NCBI GenBank assembly: GCA_040285745.1 | Contig: JAUFOR010000005.1 | Coordinates: 124,001-188,000, forward strand | Length of the DNA: 64,000 bases | Reading direction: 5' to 3' | From: Barthelona sp. PCE | Lineage: Eukaryota; Metamonada: BaSk clade | Shown: piece after piece, positions 48,684 to 57,678 of the stretch | Layout of the letters: every line of letters begins with the position of its first letter | Numbering within the stretch: position 1 is the first letter of the stretch | Notes under the pieces: model-generated | Database searches by the model: none | What the model saw: only the letters and a program-made list of their open reading frames with translations | What the model was told of the DNA's origin: nothing | Made by a program: the position numbers and the translations under genes

Positions 48684-49436
48684 TTATTCTTCAGTCTTAC
48701 ACTTGCATCCCTCATCGCATTCGATGCAAGGGCACGGGCAGTACGCAAAAGGACACTTCCAACCACTGATAGTAGGTTTCTCACAACCTCTATAAAGACG
48801 AGCAAACCACTCTTGTTGTAAAGCAAAGAAAGCGCGACGATGGATCCAAAACTCGGTTCTAAACTGAACATCGTGGTCACAGGGCGTCATACATGAACAG
48901 TCAGATTCAACCAGTGTCTTGCTATCAGAAGCAGGGAACATTGTACCACAACGTTCACAAATAACCATTCGAACGTAATGGCGTTCAGCAGAGTGCTTGA
49001 TATCCTCCAGTTGGATACCCTTGATGTCAAGAATATTAATACCTCTCATTAAAGGCAGAGGGGGAACTCCAAAATCTAACTCTTGCACATGTTGACGTAA
49101 GTCCATATCAAGACCTAGCGCCTCGCCTGCAAGCACCAACTTCTCACGTTGGCTCTTGGACAGAGAACCCCACGGTACAACCGAGGGAGTCTTGAAGGTA
49201 AGCAAATCAATGATGTAACCAAAGTACTTGCTGTTAAAGATCGTTCGGATTTTCAGCGTATTGCTCTCATCCACCGTGACTGAGCTGAGCTGAGTGGAGA
49301 ATAGAGATCTATAATACTCTAAAGCAAGTAGCTCCTTCATAGGAATGTCAAATTGAACAGAATCGACAGTAACGAGCTGCACTGTTGGGTTCTTAATGAT
49401 TAAAGAAGAGTCCATGGCTAAAATGTTAGCTATCAT
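48684..49436 (-). CDS. BTB/POZ-like protein with Cys-rich C-terminus (250 aa)
   Basis: The N-terminal part (VQLVTVDSVQFDIPMKELLA, YYRSLFSTQLSS, KYFGYIIDLLTF, LVLAGEALGLDMDL) fits a short BTB/POZ (KCTD/T1-type) fold: first strand, A-helix, then the Y-F-I-L-L helix pair. BTB proteins of this kind can act as adaptors of cullin-3 ubiquitin ligases. The C-terminal 100 residues carry about 15 cysteines in clusters (CERCGTMF, CSCMTPC, KCPFAYCPCPCIECDEGCKC), probably zinc-binding. It lies next to two HECT-Rcat genes, so a role in ubiquitin transfer is possible but inferred. The first ATG is used; a Met seven codons later is an alternative. Confidence 0.65.
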   Translation of the reverse strand: MIANILAMDSSLIIKNPTVQLVTVDSVQFDIPMKELLALEYYRSLFSTQLSSVTVDESNTLKIRTIFNSKYFGYIIDLLTFKTPSVVPWGSLSKSQREKLVLAGEALGLDMDLRQHVQELDFGVPPLPLMRGINILDIKGIQLEDIKHSAERHYVRMVICERCGTMFPASDSKTLVESDCSCMTPCDHDVQFRTEFWIHRRAFFALQQEWFARLYRGCEKPTISGWKCPFAYCPCPCIECDEGCKCKTEE

Positions 49437-49878
49437 AAATAAAAATTTGTTATTTCGCCTATGAAGTCATAATGCGTAAAAAAATGTGCCCAGTTATGAA
49501 AACTGCCCCAAAACTACAAGTCATACAATTTAAAAGTGGAAAAAGGAACTTAAAAAGAATGTAGAGTATTGGAAGGACTACACTATCTTTTGGGTCTTTT
49601 TACCCCAATTTTGTGAGTTACACCAACTTTGATGAGAATTATCTAAAACAAGTAGATTTTTGGGTTGAGTTACAGTTGCAAATAAATGCATTTTTTCCAT
49701 TGTAATCCCCTTAATATTGTATATTCTCCTTCGTTATGAGATTTTTTTGAAAAAAAGTGACAGCTGATCAACTATTGATTACTCTTATTCCCACAAATTT
49801 GAGCCTGCCCATGCGAATACCACTTTAATATAATTTACTTATTATTTATGAACAATTGTGACTGTCAAAATCGGACGA
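49437..49878. other. Intergenic, no gene seen
   Basis: This 442-base AT-rich spacer lies upstream of the BTB gene and downstream of the HECT-Rcat gene (both minus strand). No tRNA, repeat or coding frame was recognised. Base composition changes sharply at its right edge, where the G+C-rich gene begins. Confidence 0.5.
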
Positions 49879-51258
49879 TCACTGGAACTGGTTCAAGCGC
49901 TCCCACACATGCTTATGAGTGACCACTTGCACCGGGGCAACGCTACATTGGCCGTAGTGCCCGCAGTTAGGCTTTAGGCACGAGAAGCAAAACTCGTGAG
50001 TGCATGTAAAGCACTTCATGCTCTTGCACGCACCGCCGTGCTCTATGGGAGTCAGACAATTCGGGCAGACGCGCACAGATGGGACATCTTGAATGTTGTT
50101 AAACTCAATGGTAATCAAGGGCGCGTTCTGCAGGCGGTTGTTGAGCTCATCGACATCCTCTTCCGAGCACTGCGAGAGGCGCTGCGTGATAAAGAGCTTG
50201 AACTCGTTCGGGAGGATGCCGCGGATGGCGAGAGGGATTCCTTCGCGCACGCGCAAAACGCTGTTCGGGAGCCTCAACGTATGGTCGCAAAGGGCGACAG
50301 ACGGCAGCATGGTGTCGACTGGCTGCAGAATGACAGTGAACAAGTTCAGTTCGGGCGAGCCGTTGAGCCAGTACACGAACTGCAGCAAATCAAGCGAGTT
50401 GAAACTGTGCAACACCTCAGACATGGCGTTACGTACTTCAGAGGGCACCTCCTGCTCGTAGTCGAAAGCGGAAAGCACCTGCTCGGCGGAAAACCGGGGT
50501 GGGCCGCACATCATCGCCTTGACTTCAGCGAAAGTCAGTGTGACACCTAATTGCGCAGTGAGCTCATGCGAGTTGAATGTTGCGTTCACCATCCTTGATA
50601 GCTCCACCCATGGATGGGAAACCATGTCTCGGGCAAGCTGCAGGAATTCATCAATATTATCAGCTGTAACCAACCTGTCCTCACCGCCTAAGAAGTTGAA
50701 GTTCAGACCCTCTTGATCCAGCATGTTAAGGATGTACGCCGACTCGGTCGGGAACACCCTGTCGAAGATAATTGCATCGGAAAGCTTGTCATAATCTTCA
50801 CTGAGCGCATTCAGCAAGAACTGGCCAACCTGAATGTCGTCGACGGGCGACTGAAACACGAGACAGCAGTACAGGAAGCCGCACACGGCCTCGATGAGCT
50901 CTTCGGAAGCCGTGGTATCGAAGTGCAGGAATGAGCGATGCTCGAAGACGTGGTCCACGAACTGTACAAGCGAGAGCTGCTCCATTCCGTACATCTTAAT
51001 CGAAGCGCCGAAATGCTCAGCGCCACTCATGAACGTTTTGGCATTGGTGAACACCTTAACGAATAGTTCATCGAAGGACTCAGTGGTTTGCTCGAACTCC
51101 ATTGTGCATCCATCACGCCCGTTGTCGCGCAAAAGCGCCTGCTTTGTGACCATGAACTGGATGATCAGGCGTCTGATGATGCGGTCCTGCGCTACCGGTG
51201 CGTTTGCGCGCCACTCATAATGATTGATACAATCTCTTTTTTCTACCGCACAATACAT
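49879..51258 (-). CDS. HECT-like ubiquitin ligase fused to an RBR-type Rcat zinc module (459 aa)
   Basis: Residues about 50-365 read as a HECT domain: FDELFVKVFTNAKTF (N-lobe start), ELIEAVCGFLYCCLVF, LNFNFLGGEDRLVTADNIDE, FAEVKAMMCGPPRFS, LLQFVYWLNGSPEL, and the C-lobe catalytic segment LPSVALCDHTLRLPNS with C324 where HECT enzymes have the thioester cysteine (consensus LPxAHTCFNxLxLP). It then continues into residues 398-438, a RING2/Rcat-like module: CPNC, then GGACKSMKC with C411 at the RBR catalytic position, then CTHEFCFSCL and CGHYGQC. Spacing C398-3-C401-10-C411-5-C416-3-C419-5-C424-3-C427 is that of RBR Rcat domains. There are no substrate-binding domains beyond a 45-residue N-terminus. 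The gene is clearly more G+C-rich than its neighbours. The first ATG is used. Confidence 0.8.
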   Translation of the reverse strand: MYCAVEKRDCINHYEWRANAPVAQDRIIRRLIIQFMVTKQALLRDNGRDGCTMEFEQTTESFDELFVKVFTNAKTFMSGAEHFGASIKMYGMEQLSLVQFVDHVFEHRSFLHFDTTASEELIEAVCGFLYCCLVFQSPVDDIQVGQFLLNALSEDYDKLSDAIIFDRVFPTESAYILNMLDQEGLNFNFLGGEDRLVTADNIDEFLQLARDMVSHPWVELSRMVNATFNSHELTAQLGVTLTFAEVKAMMCGPPRFSAEQVLSAFDYEQEVPSEVRNAMSEVLHSFNSLDLLQFVYWLNGSPELNLFTVILQPVDTMLPSVALCDHTLRLPNSVLRVREGIPLAIRGILPNEFKLFITQRLSQCSEEDVDELNNRLQNAPLITIEFNNIQDVPSVRVCPNCLTPIEHGGACKSMKCFTCTHEFCFSCLKPNCGHYGQCSVAPVQVVTHKHVWERLNQFQ

Positions 51259-51375
51259 CAACAAAAGATCTCAATTCTTAGATCAGGCGCAAACCAAACA
51301 CATTGTAAAAGCTTACACATGTAATTGACAAACATTCAAAGTTTCGCTTTTGCATTTCTCTCCTTTCAATCATAA

Positions 51376-52686
51376 ATGACCAATCTGTCGATGTCTCTGG
51401 CGGATGCAATGCGCCCCACGCGATTCTCTGATGTTGTTGGCGAAGAAAATCGTACAATCATCGACAGTCTCCGCAAAACGTTCGAGATCGGAGCTCCCGC
51501 AAGCTTTGTGCTACATGCACCGCCGGGCACGGGAAAGACGACCATTATTAGGATGCTGGGGAAACGCTTTGAGTGTATTTTTGTGGAAACCAACGGGGCG
51601 CACTTAAATGTTAAAGGTATTAGGGACATCATCGAGAAGGCTGCCAATGCGCGCCGTTTCAACAAACAATTACTGTTGTTTATTGATGAAATCCATGCCC
51701 TGCGTAAAAATCAAATTGACACGTTATTGGCAAGTGTAGAGAATAATTCTGTGGTCTTGGCCGGTGCAACAACCGAGAACCCAAGCGTCAGCATTAACAA
51801 AGCTTTACTTAGTAGACTTCATGTGTACAGACTACAAGCACCCACAGTTAATGAGATAGTTTTTCTTTTACAGAGGGCATTGGACGACGTAAAGCGCGGG
51901 TATGGCCGCTATAACATCCTAATTAGTGACGAACTGGTTGAATTGATAGCAAGAATGGCAAACGGTGATTGCAGACGGGCTCTCAACATTTTAGAATTAT
52001 CAGTCAAACAAGTAATCACTATCAACCCTGAAGATAGGGTCCTTGTTACCAAGAGGATCGTTGAAAAAGTAGTGCAGGGAAGTGTTGCAATTTTTGATAA
52101 AAGAGGAGATTCGTACTACGCGCTGATGTCTGCTTTCATCAAATCCATGCGAGCCAGTGACGCAGAGAGTGCGTGCTACTACTGTGCAAGGCTCTTAGAG
52201 GGAGACCCATTGGCTGTCACACGGCGCATGATAGTTTTTGCGTCGGAGGACATTGGGCTGACATGTAACGAGGCGCTACGCATGGCAGTGACATGTGCCG
52301 ACGCTGTGAAACACGTAGGGATGCCGGAGATAGCAATGACAATTTTCCAAACTGTTGTTTTCCTCGCTCAAGCTCCGAAATCCGCAGCAGTATGTGGAAT
52401 AATGTCAAAAGCTATGCAGAACGCCACAGTGTTCCCATCATCCTATCCCCCGCCTATAATACAAAATCCTTTATCGGAGTTAGACCGTGAAGCGGGTATT
52501 GGACGTGGGTATGATCGCACATACCAAGTACGTCATCAAGGTGAACTGCTACCCCGTGATGTCCGTGGAAACTTCCGCTACACTATGATCATGCAGGAGG
52601 GAGATATGAAGATTCCACCAAAACATAATGGTGGTGAGAATACCGCTGTACCAATGGGGTCAATACCTTCTTTTACTGAAACATGA
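51376..52686 (+). CDS. WRNIP1/Mgs1/RarA-type AAA+ ATPase (436 aa)
   Basis: This is a replication-maintenance clamp-loader-like ATPase. SLADAMRPTRFSDVVGEE opens the protein (family: PLAxrmRPxxldevvGQ). Walker A is APPGTGKTT at residues 48-56 and Walker B is LLLFIDEIH ending at H107. Sensor 1 is AGATTENPS, and ALLSRLHVYRL follows. The family-specific C-terminal block is YALMSAFIKSMRASDAESAC with FASEDIGLTCNEALRMA. WRNIP1/Mgs1 act at stalled replication forks. Eukaryotic members often have an N-terminal ubiquitin-binding zinc finger, which is missing here, giving a compact bacterial-like length. The gene is moderately G+C-rich, especially at the 5' end, a 78-base piece of which is duplicated at 46307-46384. 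Its stop is 5 bases from that of the facing 1401-aa gene. Confidence 0.93.
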   Translation: MTNLSMSLADAMRPTRFSDVVGEENRTIIDSLRKTFEIGAPASFVLHAPPGTGKTTIIRMLGKRFECIFVETNGAHLNVKGIRDIIEKAANARRFNKQLLLFIDEIHALRKNQIDTLLASVENNSVVLAGATTENPSVSINKALLSRLHVYRLQAPTVNEIVFLLQRALDDVKRGYGRYNILISDELVELIARMANGDCRRALNILELSVKQVITINPEDRVLVTKRIVEKVVQGSVAIFDKRGDSYYALMSAFIKSMRASDAESACYYCARLLEGDPLAVTRRMIVFASEDIGLTCNEALRMAVTCADAVKHVGMPEIAMTIFQTVVFLAQAPKSAAVCGIMSKAMQNATVFPSSYPPPIIQNPLSELDREAGIGRGYDRTYQVRHQGELLPRDVRGNFRYTMIMQEGDMKIPPKHNGGENTAVPMGSIPSFTET

Positions 52687-52691
52687 TTCCT

Positions 52692-55600
52692 TTACATTAA
52701 ACGTTGTCTGGCTTCCTCAATCATTTGCAAGGTCAAGATTTGGGCAGGAGCAGCACCTCTACTGCAAGAATGCGATGTACATCTGGGATTAAGACAATTG
52801 AAACAAAAGCTCTTTCCGCATGTGCAAGCCATAGAACAACAACCAGTCGCGTGGTAGATGCGCGCAAAGCAGTACGGGCATAATCTCAAACACGGGAACT
52901 TTTTCCCTTGAGCCCTTGGTGCATCACGCAACTCCTGATTGATATTATCAATCTCCTTCTGTGTCCACTGGCTCAATCTATCAATGATAGCTGATTTAAA
53001 TTGCGTGGGAAGAACTCCATTCATAGCCATTCGAAGCGATTCTGAAATAATTTTTGGTGTATTCGGTAAACGCAATAAACAATCACATAATGCAACGGAA
53101 GGTAGCATTAATCGATCAGGTTGTAAAACAACACGGAAATCAACCATTTTCTGTGAATTTGTTAACCAAAATACCAGCCTTAAACGTTCATCACTATTCA
53201 TATTATCAATTGCTGCTCTTAATGATGTAGAAAGATCATTCGGTATTTCAGTACAATCAAGGTGGCCCATGAGCTGCTCGGTTGAGAAACGGGGGGCACA
53301 GCTGATGAGAGAACGTGCCTCCTTGTGAGACAACGTAATTCTCAAATTTTGTATTACTGGATGTCTGTAAAAAATTTCATGCATGATATTAGAGACTCCC
53401 TCATACTGTTCTGTGACCTGCTTCATCATACATCCAACGAATTCATCTAAATTATCTGCTGTAACTTGACGATCCTCCATACCAAACTGATTGAAATTCA
53501 AAAATTCCAAATATTCCGCTTTTTGACTATACATATTATTCATGTTCATGTACATGTCGGGCCAAGCAAACTTGAAGATAGAGCGAGTATGTAACTTGTC
53601 AAACGATGCACTAACAAATACAAATAATGAGCGTGGAACTACCGTTGATGGAACATTGACTTGAAACACTAGACACGTTAGTAGGAAACCTACAATGGCC
53701 ATATTGGCTTCGTATGACAGCGTGGTATCCACTTCACCCTCAATGAACAATTTTAACATATGAGGATTCTCACAAATATAATCAATTAATGAAGAGAGTC
53801 CAATTGGCTCTGTTGGGTTGGTAGCCAATGCAAAGCGCACGCCAAAGAAGGCATCGTCATCATCAACTAAAGCTGTGAAACGTTTATAATCCACAAATAC
53901 TTTTATGAAGAATTCTGTGAATGTTTCACCAGGAAGCTGTTCATACGTCAACGCCAACGCTTCGTCGGTCACTATGTTACCGCTATCTGCCCTATCTGAT
54001 GCAATACGCATTGAATCGACTCGATAATCAGTAAAAACGGCCTTCAACAACATTAATCTGTCAGTCACGACCGTTTTAGTGAACTCCGGCTGCCAGCCAA
54101 ACATGACATCAATGGAAGGACGCAGTGTAACATCCTGAGAACAACATCTCTTTATCAAATCCAATGGAGCTTCATCTATCAGATCATCCCATCTTTCAAG
54201 GTCAAGTGTTTCATGATCTGATGCATAGATGAACATGAGGGTCCTACCCAATGCAAAAATATCACTAGCAAATGAGTAAGATTTTCCACTGATTATCTCT
54301 GGTGCTATGAATGATACCGTTCCAACCATTGTTTTACCAAAAGTATTCATTGTCTGATACACGTTGACAGCGGTTCCAAAGTCGCATAATTTAACCGTGT
54401 TCACATCCCACACTAAAACATTTTGTGGTTTTGCATCTCGCCAGATAAACCCCATTTTGTGGATTGTGAATATACACCTGATCAAACTTACTGCCAGATG
54501 ATGACGATCATTCACACTGAGCTCGTTGGTCGCCAAATAACGCATTAAGTCATAAGGTGCCTTTTCTAACTCAACACTTATATATTCTATAAAGGGTTCA
54601 TCCTCGTACTCTGTATTAAGCACAAAACGTACACCTTCAATACCAACGAAACTGGGGTCTCCTCTCAGAAGAACACGTAGTTCACGACGCAACATCTTAC
54701 ATTTCTGTATAAATTGAGCGTCAGACAAATCTTCTGATTGTTTGTCAACATAAAACAATTTGTACACGATATCTTCACCAATGACCAAATCATCGCGGCC
54801 CTTCAGCCTGCCGGTGAGATACTTACTAGAATTAACTACACTAATATTGCAAGTAAAACGTAAAGAACTTAACCCAAATGCATTAATAATATCCTTCAAA
54901 TTCGCATTCATCGAAATACGTTCATTGACGAATACCATATCCTTGGTGACTGTAGTGAGTGACTCTTGCACTGTAGAACACAATGGAATGAACGCAAATG
55001 GTGTGAGCCTGTTCAACAGCGACTTGCTTTCTTCGATACGGTCTGCAATAGTATTAAGCTCAATGTTTTTGGTCGTGGACGTATTTCTTCGGCTTGGTTT
55101 TGTGGCAGTTATTAGTTGGCCCTCCGCTGTTGACAGCACATCTTTCAGTGATTCGAGTGCAACAAGAACATCAACAACCACATCACAGTACACTGGAAGC
55201 AGTTCCATGACAGCAGGGTCGACGTCGCTGGGCATATTTTGAAGCGCACCAATGATTACCTCAGAAATACCCTCAGGTAAGGTAAAATTTTTCACTTTTT
55301 CAATCAATATCTCAAAACTATGCTTGTGGTCCACTAACATTTGTTTCTCGCTTAATCTCAGACATCTCTCTCGCATTTCTCTGTTGAATTCAAGGTCTAC
55401 ACCCATATCTGTCTTTGTTTGCAAGGTACTAAAGAAATTCAAATCTTGAATAGTAACAAATAAATCTTCTAATTCATTATTCATATCCAGTGTCTTTCTC
55501 AGATACGTAATCAGACCGTTTATGTTGGAACGAGTTGCTTTTGTTGTACAACTTTTGATAAAAGTACCACGCTTTTGAGTAACTGAATAAATACTACAAT

Positions 55601-56897
55601 CGTCCAACCTTATAGAGAGTATATGTCTAGAGAACGATGCAGACTCGATGATTGCGGGGAAATACATTCGTTCAAAAATACCACTACCGATATCAAAACA
55701 TGAGACAGAAGTTTCATCATGCCAGATAATAAATGGAGTACTCATAAAAGTGTTAGGCAACTTCTTCAATGAACAATGACCTTCAAAAATGGTAGTGCGG
55801 TCCTCTATGTCAACAATTTGCAAAACATCACTGCATAATACAGCCATATAGAGCCCATTATCATCTATAACAGCAGATAATACTGGTGCTGCAAAATCAA
55901 ACTCAGCGATAGGTTCAGAGGCAAAATTGGGTGATTCATATGACCATCTTGTGATAGAACCATTAGGATCAACGGTAATAAAAACTGTTCTTTCAAAATT
56001 ACACTCAATCACAGCTATATGCGTATTTTGAGTAGAACCTTGATTACTGAACGACATCTTACCTGCCTCTCCGTTCCAGAAATGCAAGAGACGTTCTCCA
56101 TTAATAGATATCAAATCTTTATGTACAACACAAATCTTCAGAATTTCATGAGGAGAACCTAAAAGCTTTTTGATTTTTTCACCAATCATATTACATTTGA
56201 CAATTGACTTATCGATCGATCCTGTAAAGAAATATTCTTTGGTATTAGATGAAACAATACAACTGATACGTTTTTTTTGCCATTTATGTTTTCCTAATAT
56301 TTTTCCTTCAATGTCACATACAACAATAGTTCCATCAATAAATCCTACCGCAAAAACATCCCTGCTGATGAAGGAACAAGCTGTAATTTGGCTGTTGAAA
56401 TTTGAGATTGATAAATCATTGTGTTGTACAACGTTAATATTAAATAATGTTTCCATATCATTACGGATTTGAATCATACCTTTGCCACAAACAAGTGTGT
56501 GCAATCCATCCTCAGAAATAGCAAGACAAGATACAGATTCTAAAACTTGAGTTCTAGAAATTATTCCTTCCTTATTTATGATACATAGACTACCATCATT
56601 AAGACCGCATGCTACAGAGCCGTTCGGCACCACCGCAATATCATTGATCTTGTATGGAAGCGTTACTTCGCCTCTGATATTAATATCACTTGTAAAAAAA
56701 ATTTTATCGTTGGATTTAATAACCAACAATTCCAACCCGCTTGAATAGAGGATGTCTTCGCATCTAAATGAGAATGCACCCGGAATTGTGGTTTTGTTGA
56801 ACGGTAGTCGTGCATTAAAGTGTTCTGAGTTCGAATTTGAGTTGAACTTTTGGAGAACTACCTTGTTCTCGTGTACTACAGGCAGTGTTTCAAGCAT
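52692..56897 (-). CDS. WD40-like, protein kinase, HECT and Rcat multidomain protein (1401 aa)
   Basis: The domain order is as follows. Residues about 20-440 are WD40-like repeats (SVACGLNDGSLCIINKEG, FAVGFIDGTIVVCDIEG, YFFTGSIDKSIVKCNM, RLLHFWNGEAG). A helical linker follows. Residues about 690-960 are a kinase domain: K713 in YKLFYV, WRDAKPQNVL with D821, CDFG with D839 and APE at 865-867; the glycine loop is degenerate and the HRD histidine is Trp. Residues about 985-1310 are a HECT-like domain (FTEFFIKVFVDYKRF, MEDRQVTADNLDE, LRLVFWLTNSQKM, LPSVALCDCLLRLPN with C1271). Residues 1340-1380 are an Rcat-like module (CPYC, TGCCSMACTC, FCFNCL) with C1353 at the catalytic position. The last 415 residues are a clear homologue of the 459-aa protein at 49879. 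The start is the first ATG, giving MLETLPVVHENK. Confidence 0.82.
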   Translation of the reverse strand: MLETLPVVHENKVVLQKFNSNSNSEHFNARLPFNKTTIPGAFSFRCEDILYSSGLELLVIKSNDKIFFTSDINIRGEVTLPYKINDIAVVPNGSVACGLNDGSLCIINKEGIISRTQVLESVSCLAISEDGLHTLVCGKGMIQIRNDMETLFNINVVQHNDLSISNFNSQITACSFISRDVFAVGFIDGTIVVCDIEGKILGKHKWQKKRISCIVSSNTKEYFFTGSIDKSIVKCNMIGEKIKKLLGSPHEILKICVVHKDLISINGERLLHFWNGEAGKMSFSNQGSTQNTHIAVIECNFERTVFITVDPNGSITRWSYESPNFASEPIAEFDFAAPVLSAVIDDNGLYMAVLCSDVLQIVDIEDRTTIFEGHCSLKKLPNTFMSTPFIIWHDETSVSCFDIGSGIFERMYFPAIIESASFSRHILSIRLDDCSIYSVTQKRGTFIKSCTTKATRSNINGLITYLRKTLDMNNELEDLFVTIQDLNFFSTLQTKTDMGVDLEFNREMRERCLRLSEKQMLVDHKHSFEILIEKVKNFTLPEGISEVIIGALQNMPSDVDPAVMELLPVYCDVVVDVLVALESLKDVLSTAEGQLITATKPSRRNTSTTKNIELNTIADRIEESKSLLNRLTPFAFIPLCSTVQESLTTVTKDMVFVNERISMNANLKDIINAFGLSSLRFTCNISVVNSSKYLTGRLKGRDDLVIGEDIVYKLFYVDKQSEDLSDAQFIQKCKMLRRELRVLLRGDPSFVGIEGVRFVLNTEYEDEPFIEYISVELEKAPYDLMRYLATNELSVNDRHHLAVSLIRCIFTIHKMGFIWRDAKPQNVLVWDVNTVKLCDFGTAVNVYQTMNTFGKTMVGTVSFIAPEIISGKSYSFASDIFALGRTLMFIYASDHETLDLERWDDLIDEAPLDLIKRCCSQDVTLRPSIDVMFGWQPEFTKTVVTDRLMLLKAVFTDYRVDSMRIASDRADSGNIVTDEALALTYEQLPGETFTEFFIKVFVDYKRFTALVDDDDAFFGVRFALATNPTEPIGLSSLIDYICENPHMLKLFIEGEVDTTLSYEANMAIVGFLLTCLVFQVNVPSTVVPRSLFVFVSASFDKLHTRSIFKFAWPDMYMNMNNMYSQKAEYLEFLNFNQFGMEDRQVTADNLDEFVGCMMKQVTEQYEGVSNIMHEIFYRHPVIQNLRITLSHKEARSLISCAPRFSTEQLMGHLDCTEIPNDLSTSLRAAIDNMNSDERLRLVFWLTNSQKMVDFRVVLQPDRLMLPSVALCDCLLRLPNTPKIISESLRMAMNGVLPTQFKSAIIDRLSQWTQKEIDNINQELRDAPRAQGKKFPCLRLCPYCFARIYHATGCCSMACTCGKSFCFNCLNPRCTSHSCSRGAAPAQILTLQMIEEARQRLM

Positions 56898-57173
56898 ACA
56901 ACGTGAAAAGAGAGGTAAAAATTTATCAAAAATCTTTTTATAACTGAGCTTTAAATACAATTTTGCACGCCGAAACCTCTTAGTTCCCCAATATGGGCCT
57001 CAAGTTTTATTGCTGAAATGGTTTACAATACTTACTTGTAAACGAAGATTAGTCAGGTACTGCTTACCACTAGAAAAACGTCTGTATACATTGTCACATC
57101 ATACTAAGGGCATCTTGACTGCCATTTTTGAAGAAACAAATCAGTTATCTAATCAATAACGTGTACACTAAAA

Positions 57174-57599
57174 ATGAACCTATTTATTTATATTTCTCTT
57201 CTTTTTGTGCTTTTAACACGCGCAAACGGGCTTGTTTATGTCGAGGACTTTGATGAAATGCTTGTATCATGTGAAGATCGATGCCTTCGTATGATTTCTC
57301 ACACTAATTCCCGTCGTTTCCAGATTTGTGAGCTTGTGTACGAGGCATTCGATGAATGGTTCCCCCAGGTAGTGTTTGGATTCATGCTAGAGATGAAGAT
57401 GCACGAGAACCAGATTTTAAAGCGTTTCAACAACGATGACCTTGTCCAGCAGGAATTCTTTTCGCTTTGTGACATAACAACACGCCACTATGCACGATCA
57501 AAAAACAACGTGGAAGCTATGAAGAAGCTCTTTAATCGCTCTCCCAAATTCCTCTCTGCAATTGGTGGGGAAAACCTTTCCAATGCGTTCAAGGAATAG
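57174..57599 (+). CDS. Small secreted or lumenal protein (141 aa)
   Basis: Not recognised. A clear signal peptide (MNLFIYISLLFVLLTRANG) is followed by a soluble, charged, mostly helical domain of about 120 residues with three cysteines in the mature part (SCEDRCLRM, QICELVYEAF). Phe/Tyr/Trp-containing helices (EAFDEWFPQVVFGFMLEM) suggest a compact helical bundle, like small saposin-like or ER-resident proteins, but no signature was found. It is 79 bases upstream of the next gene on the same strand. The first ATG is used. Confidence 0.7.
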   Translation: MNLFIYISLLFVLLTRANGLVYVEDFDEMLVSCEDRCLRMISHTNSRRFQICELVYEAFDEWFPQVVFGFMLEMKMHENQILKRFNNDDLVQQEFFSLCDITTRHYARSKNNVEAMKKLFNRSPKFLSAIGGENLSNAFKE

Positions 57600-57678
57600 T
57601 TTCTCCGTGCTTGTTTGTGTGTAAGTTTAAAGTTCGTATGTGACCTTTACGTTTTTTTACTCAAATCACAACTGTGAT

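Noticed and set aside
49996-50550. 184-codon plus-strand frame antisense to the HECT-Rcat gene
   Set aside because: It is a shadow produced by high G+C and few stops; the minus strand carries the recognisable domains.
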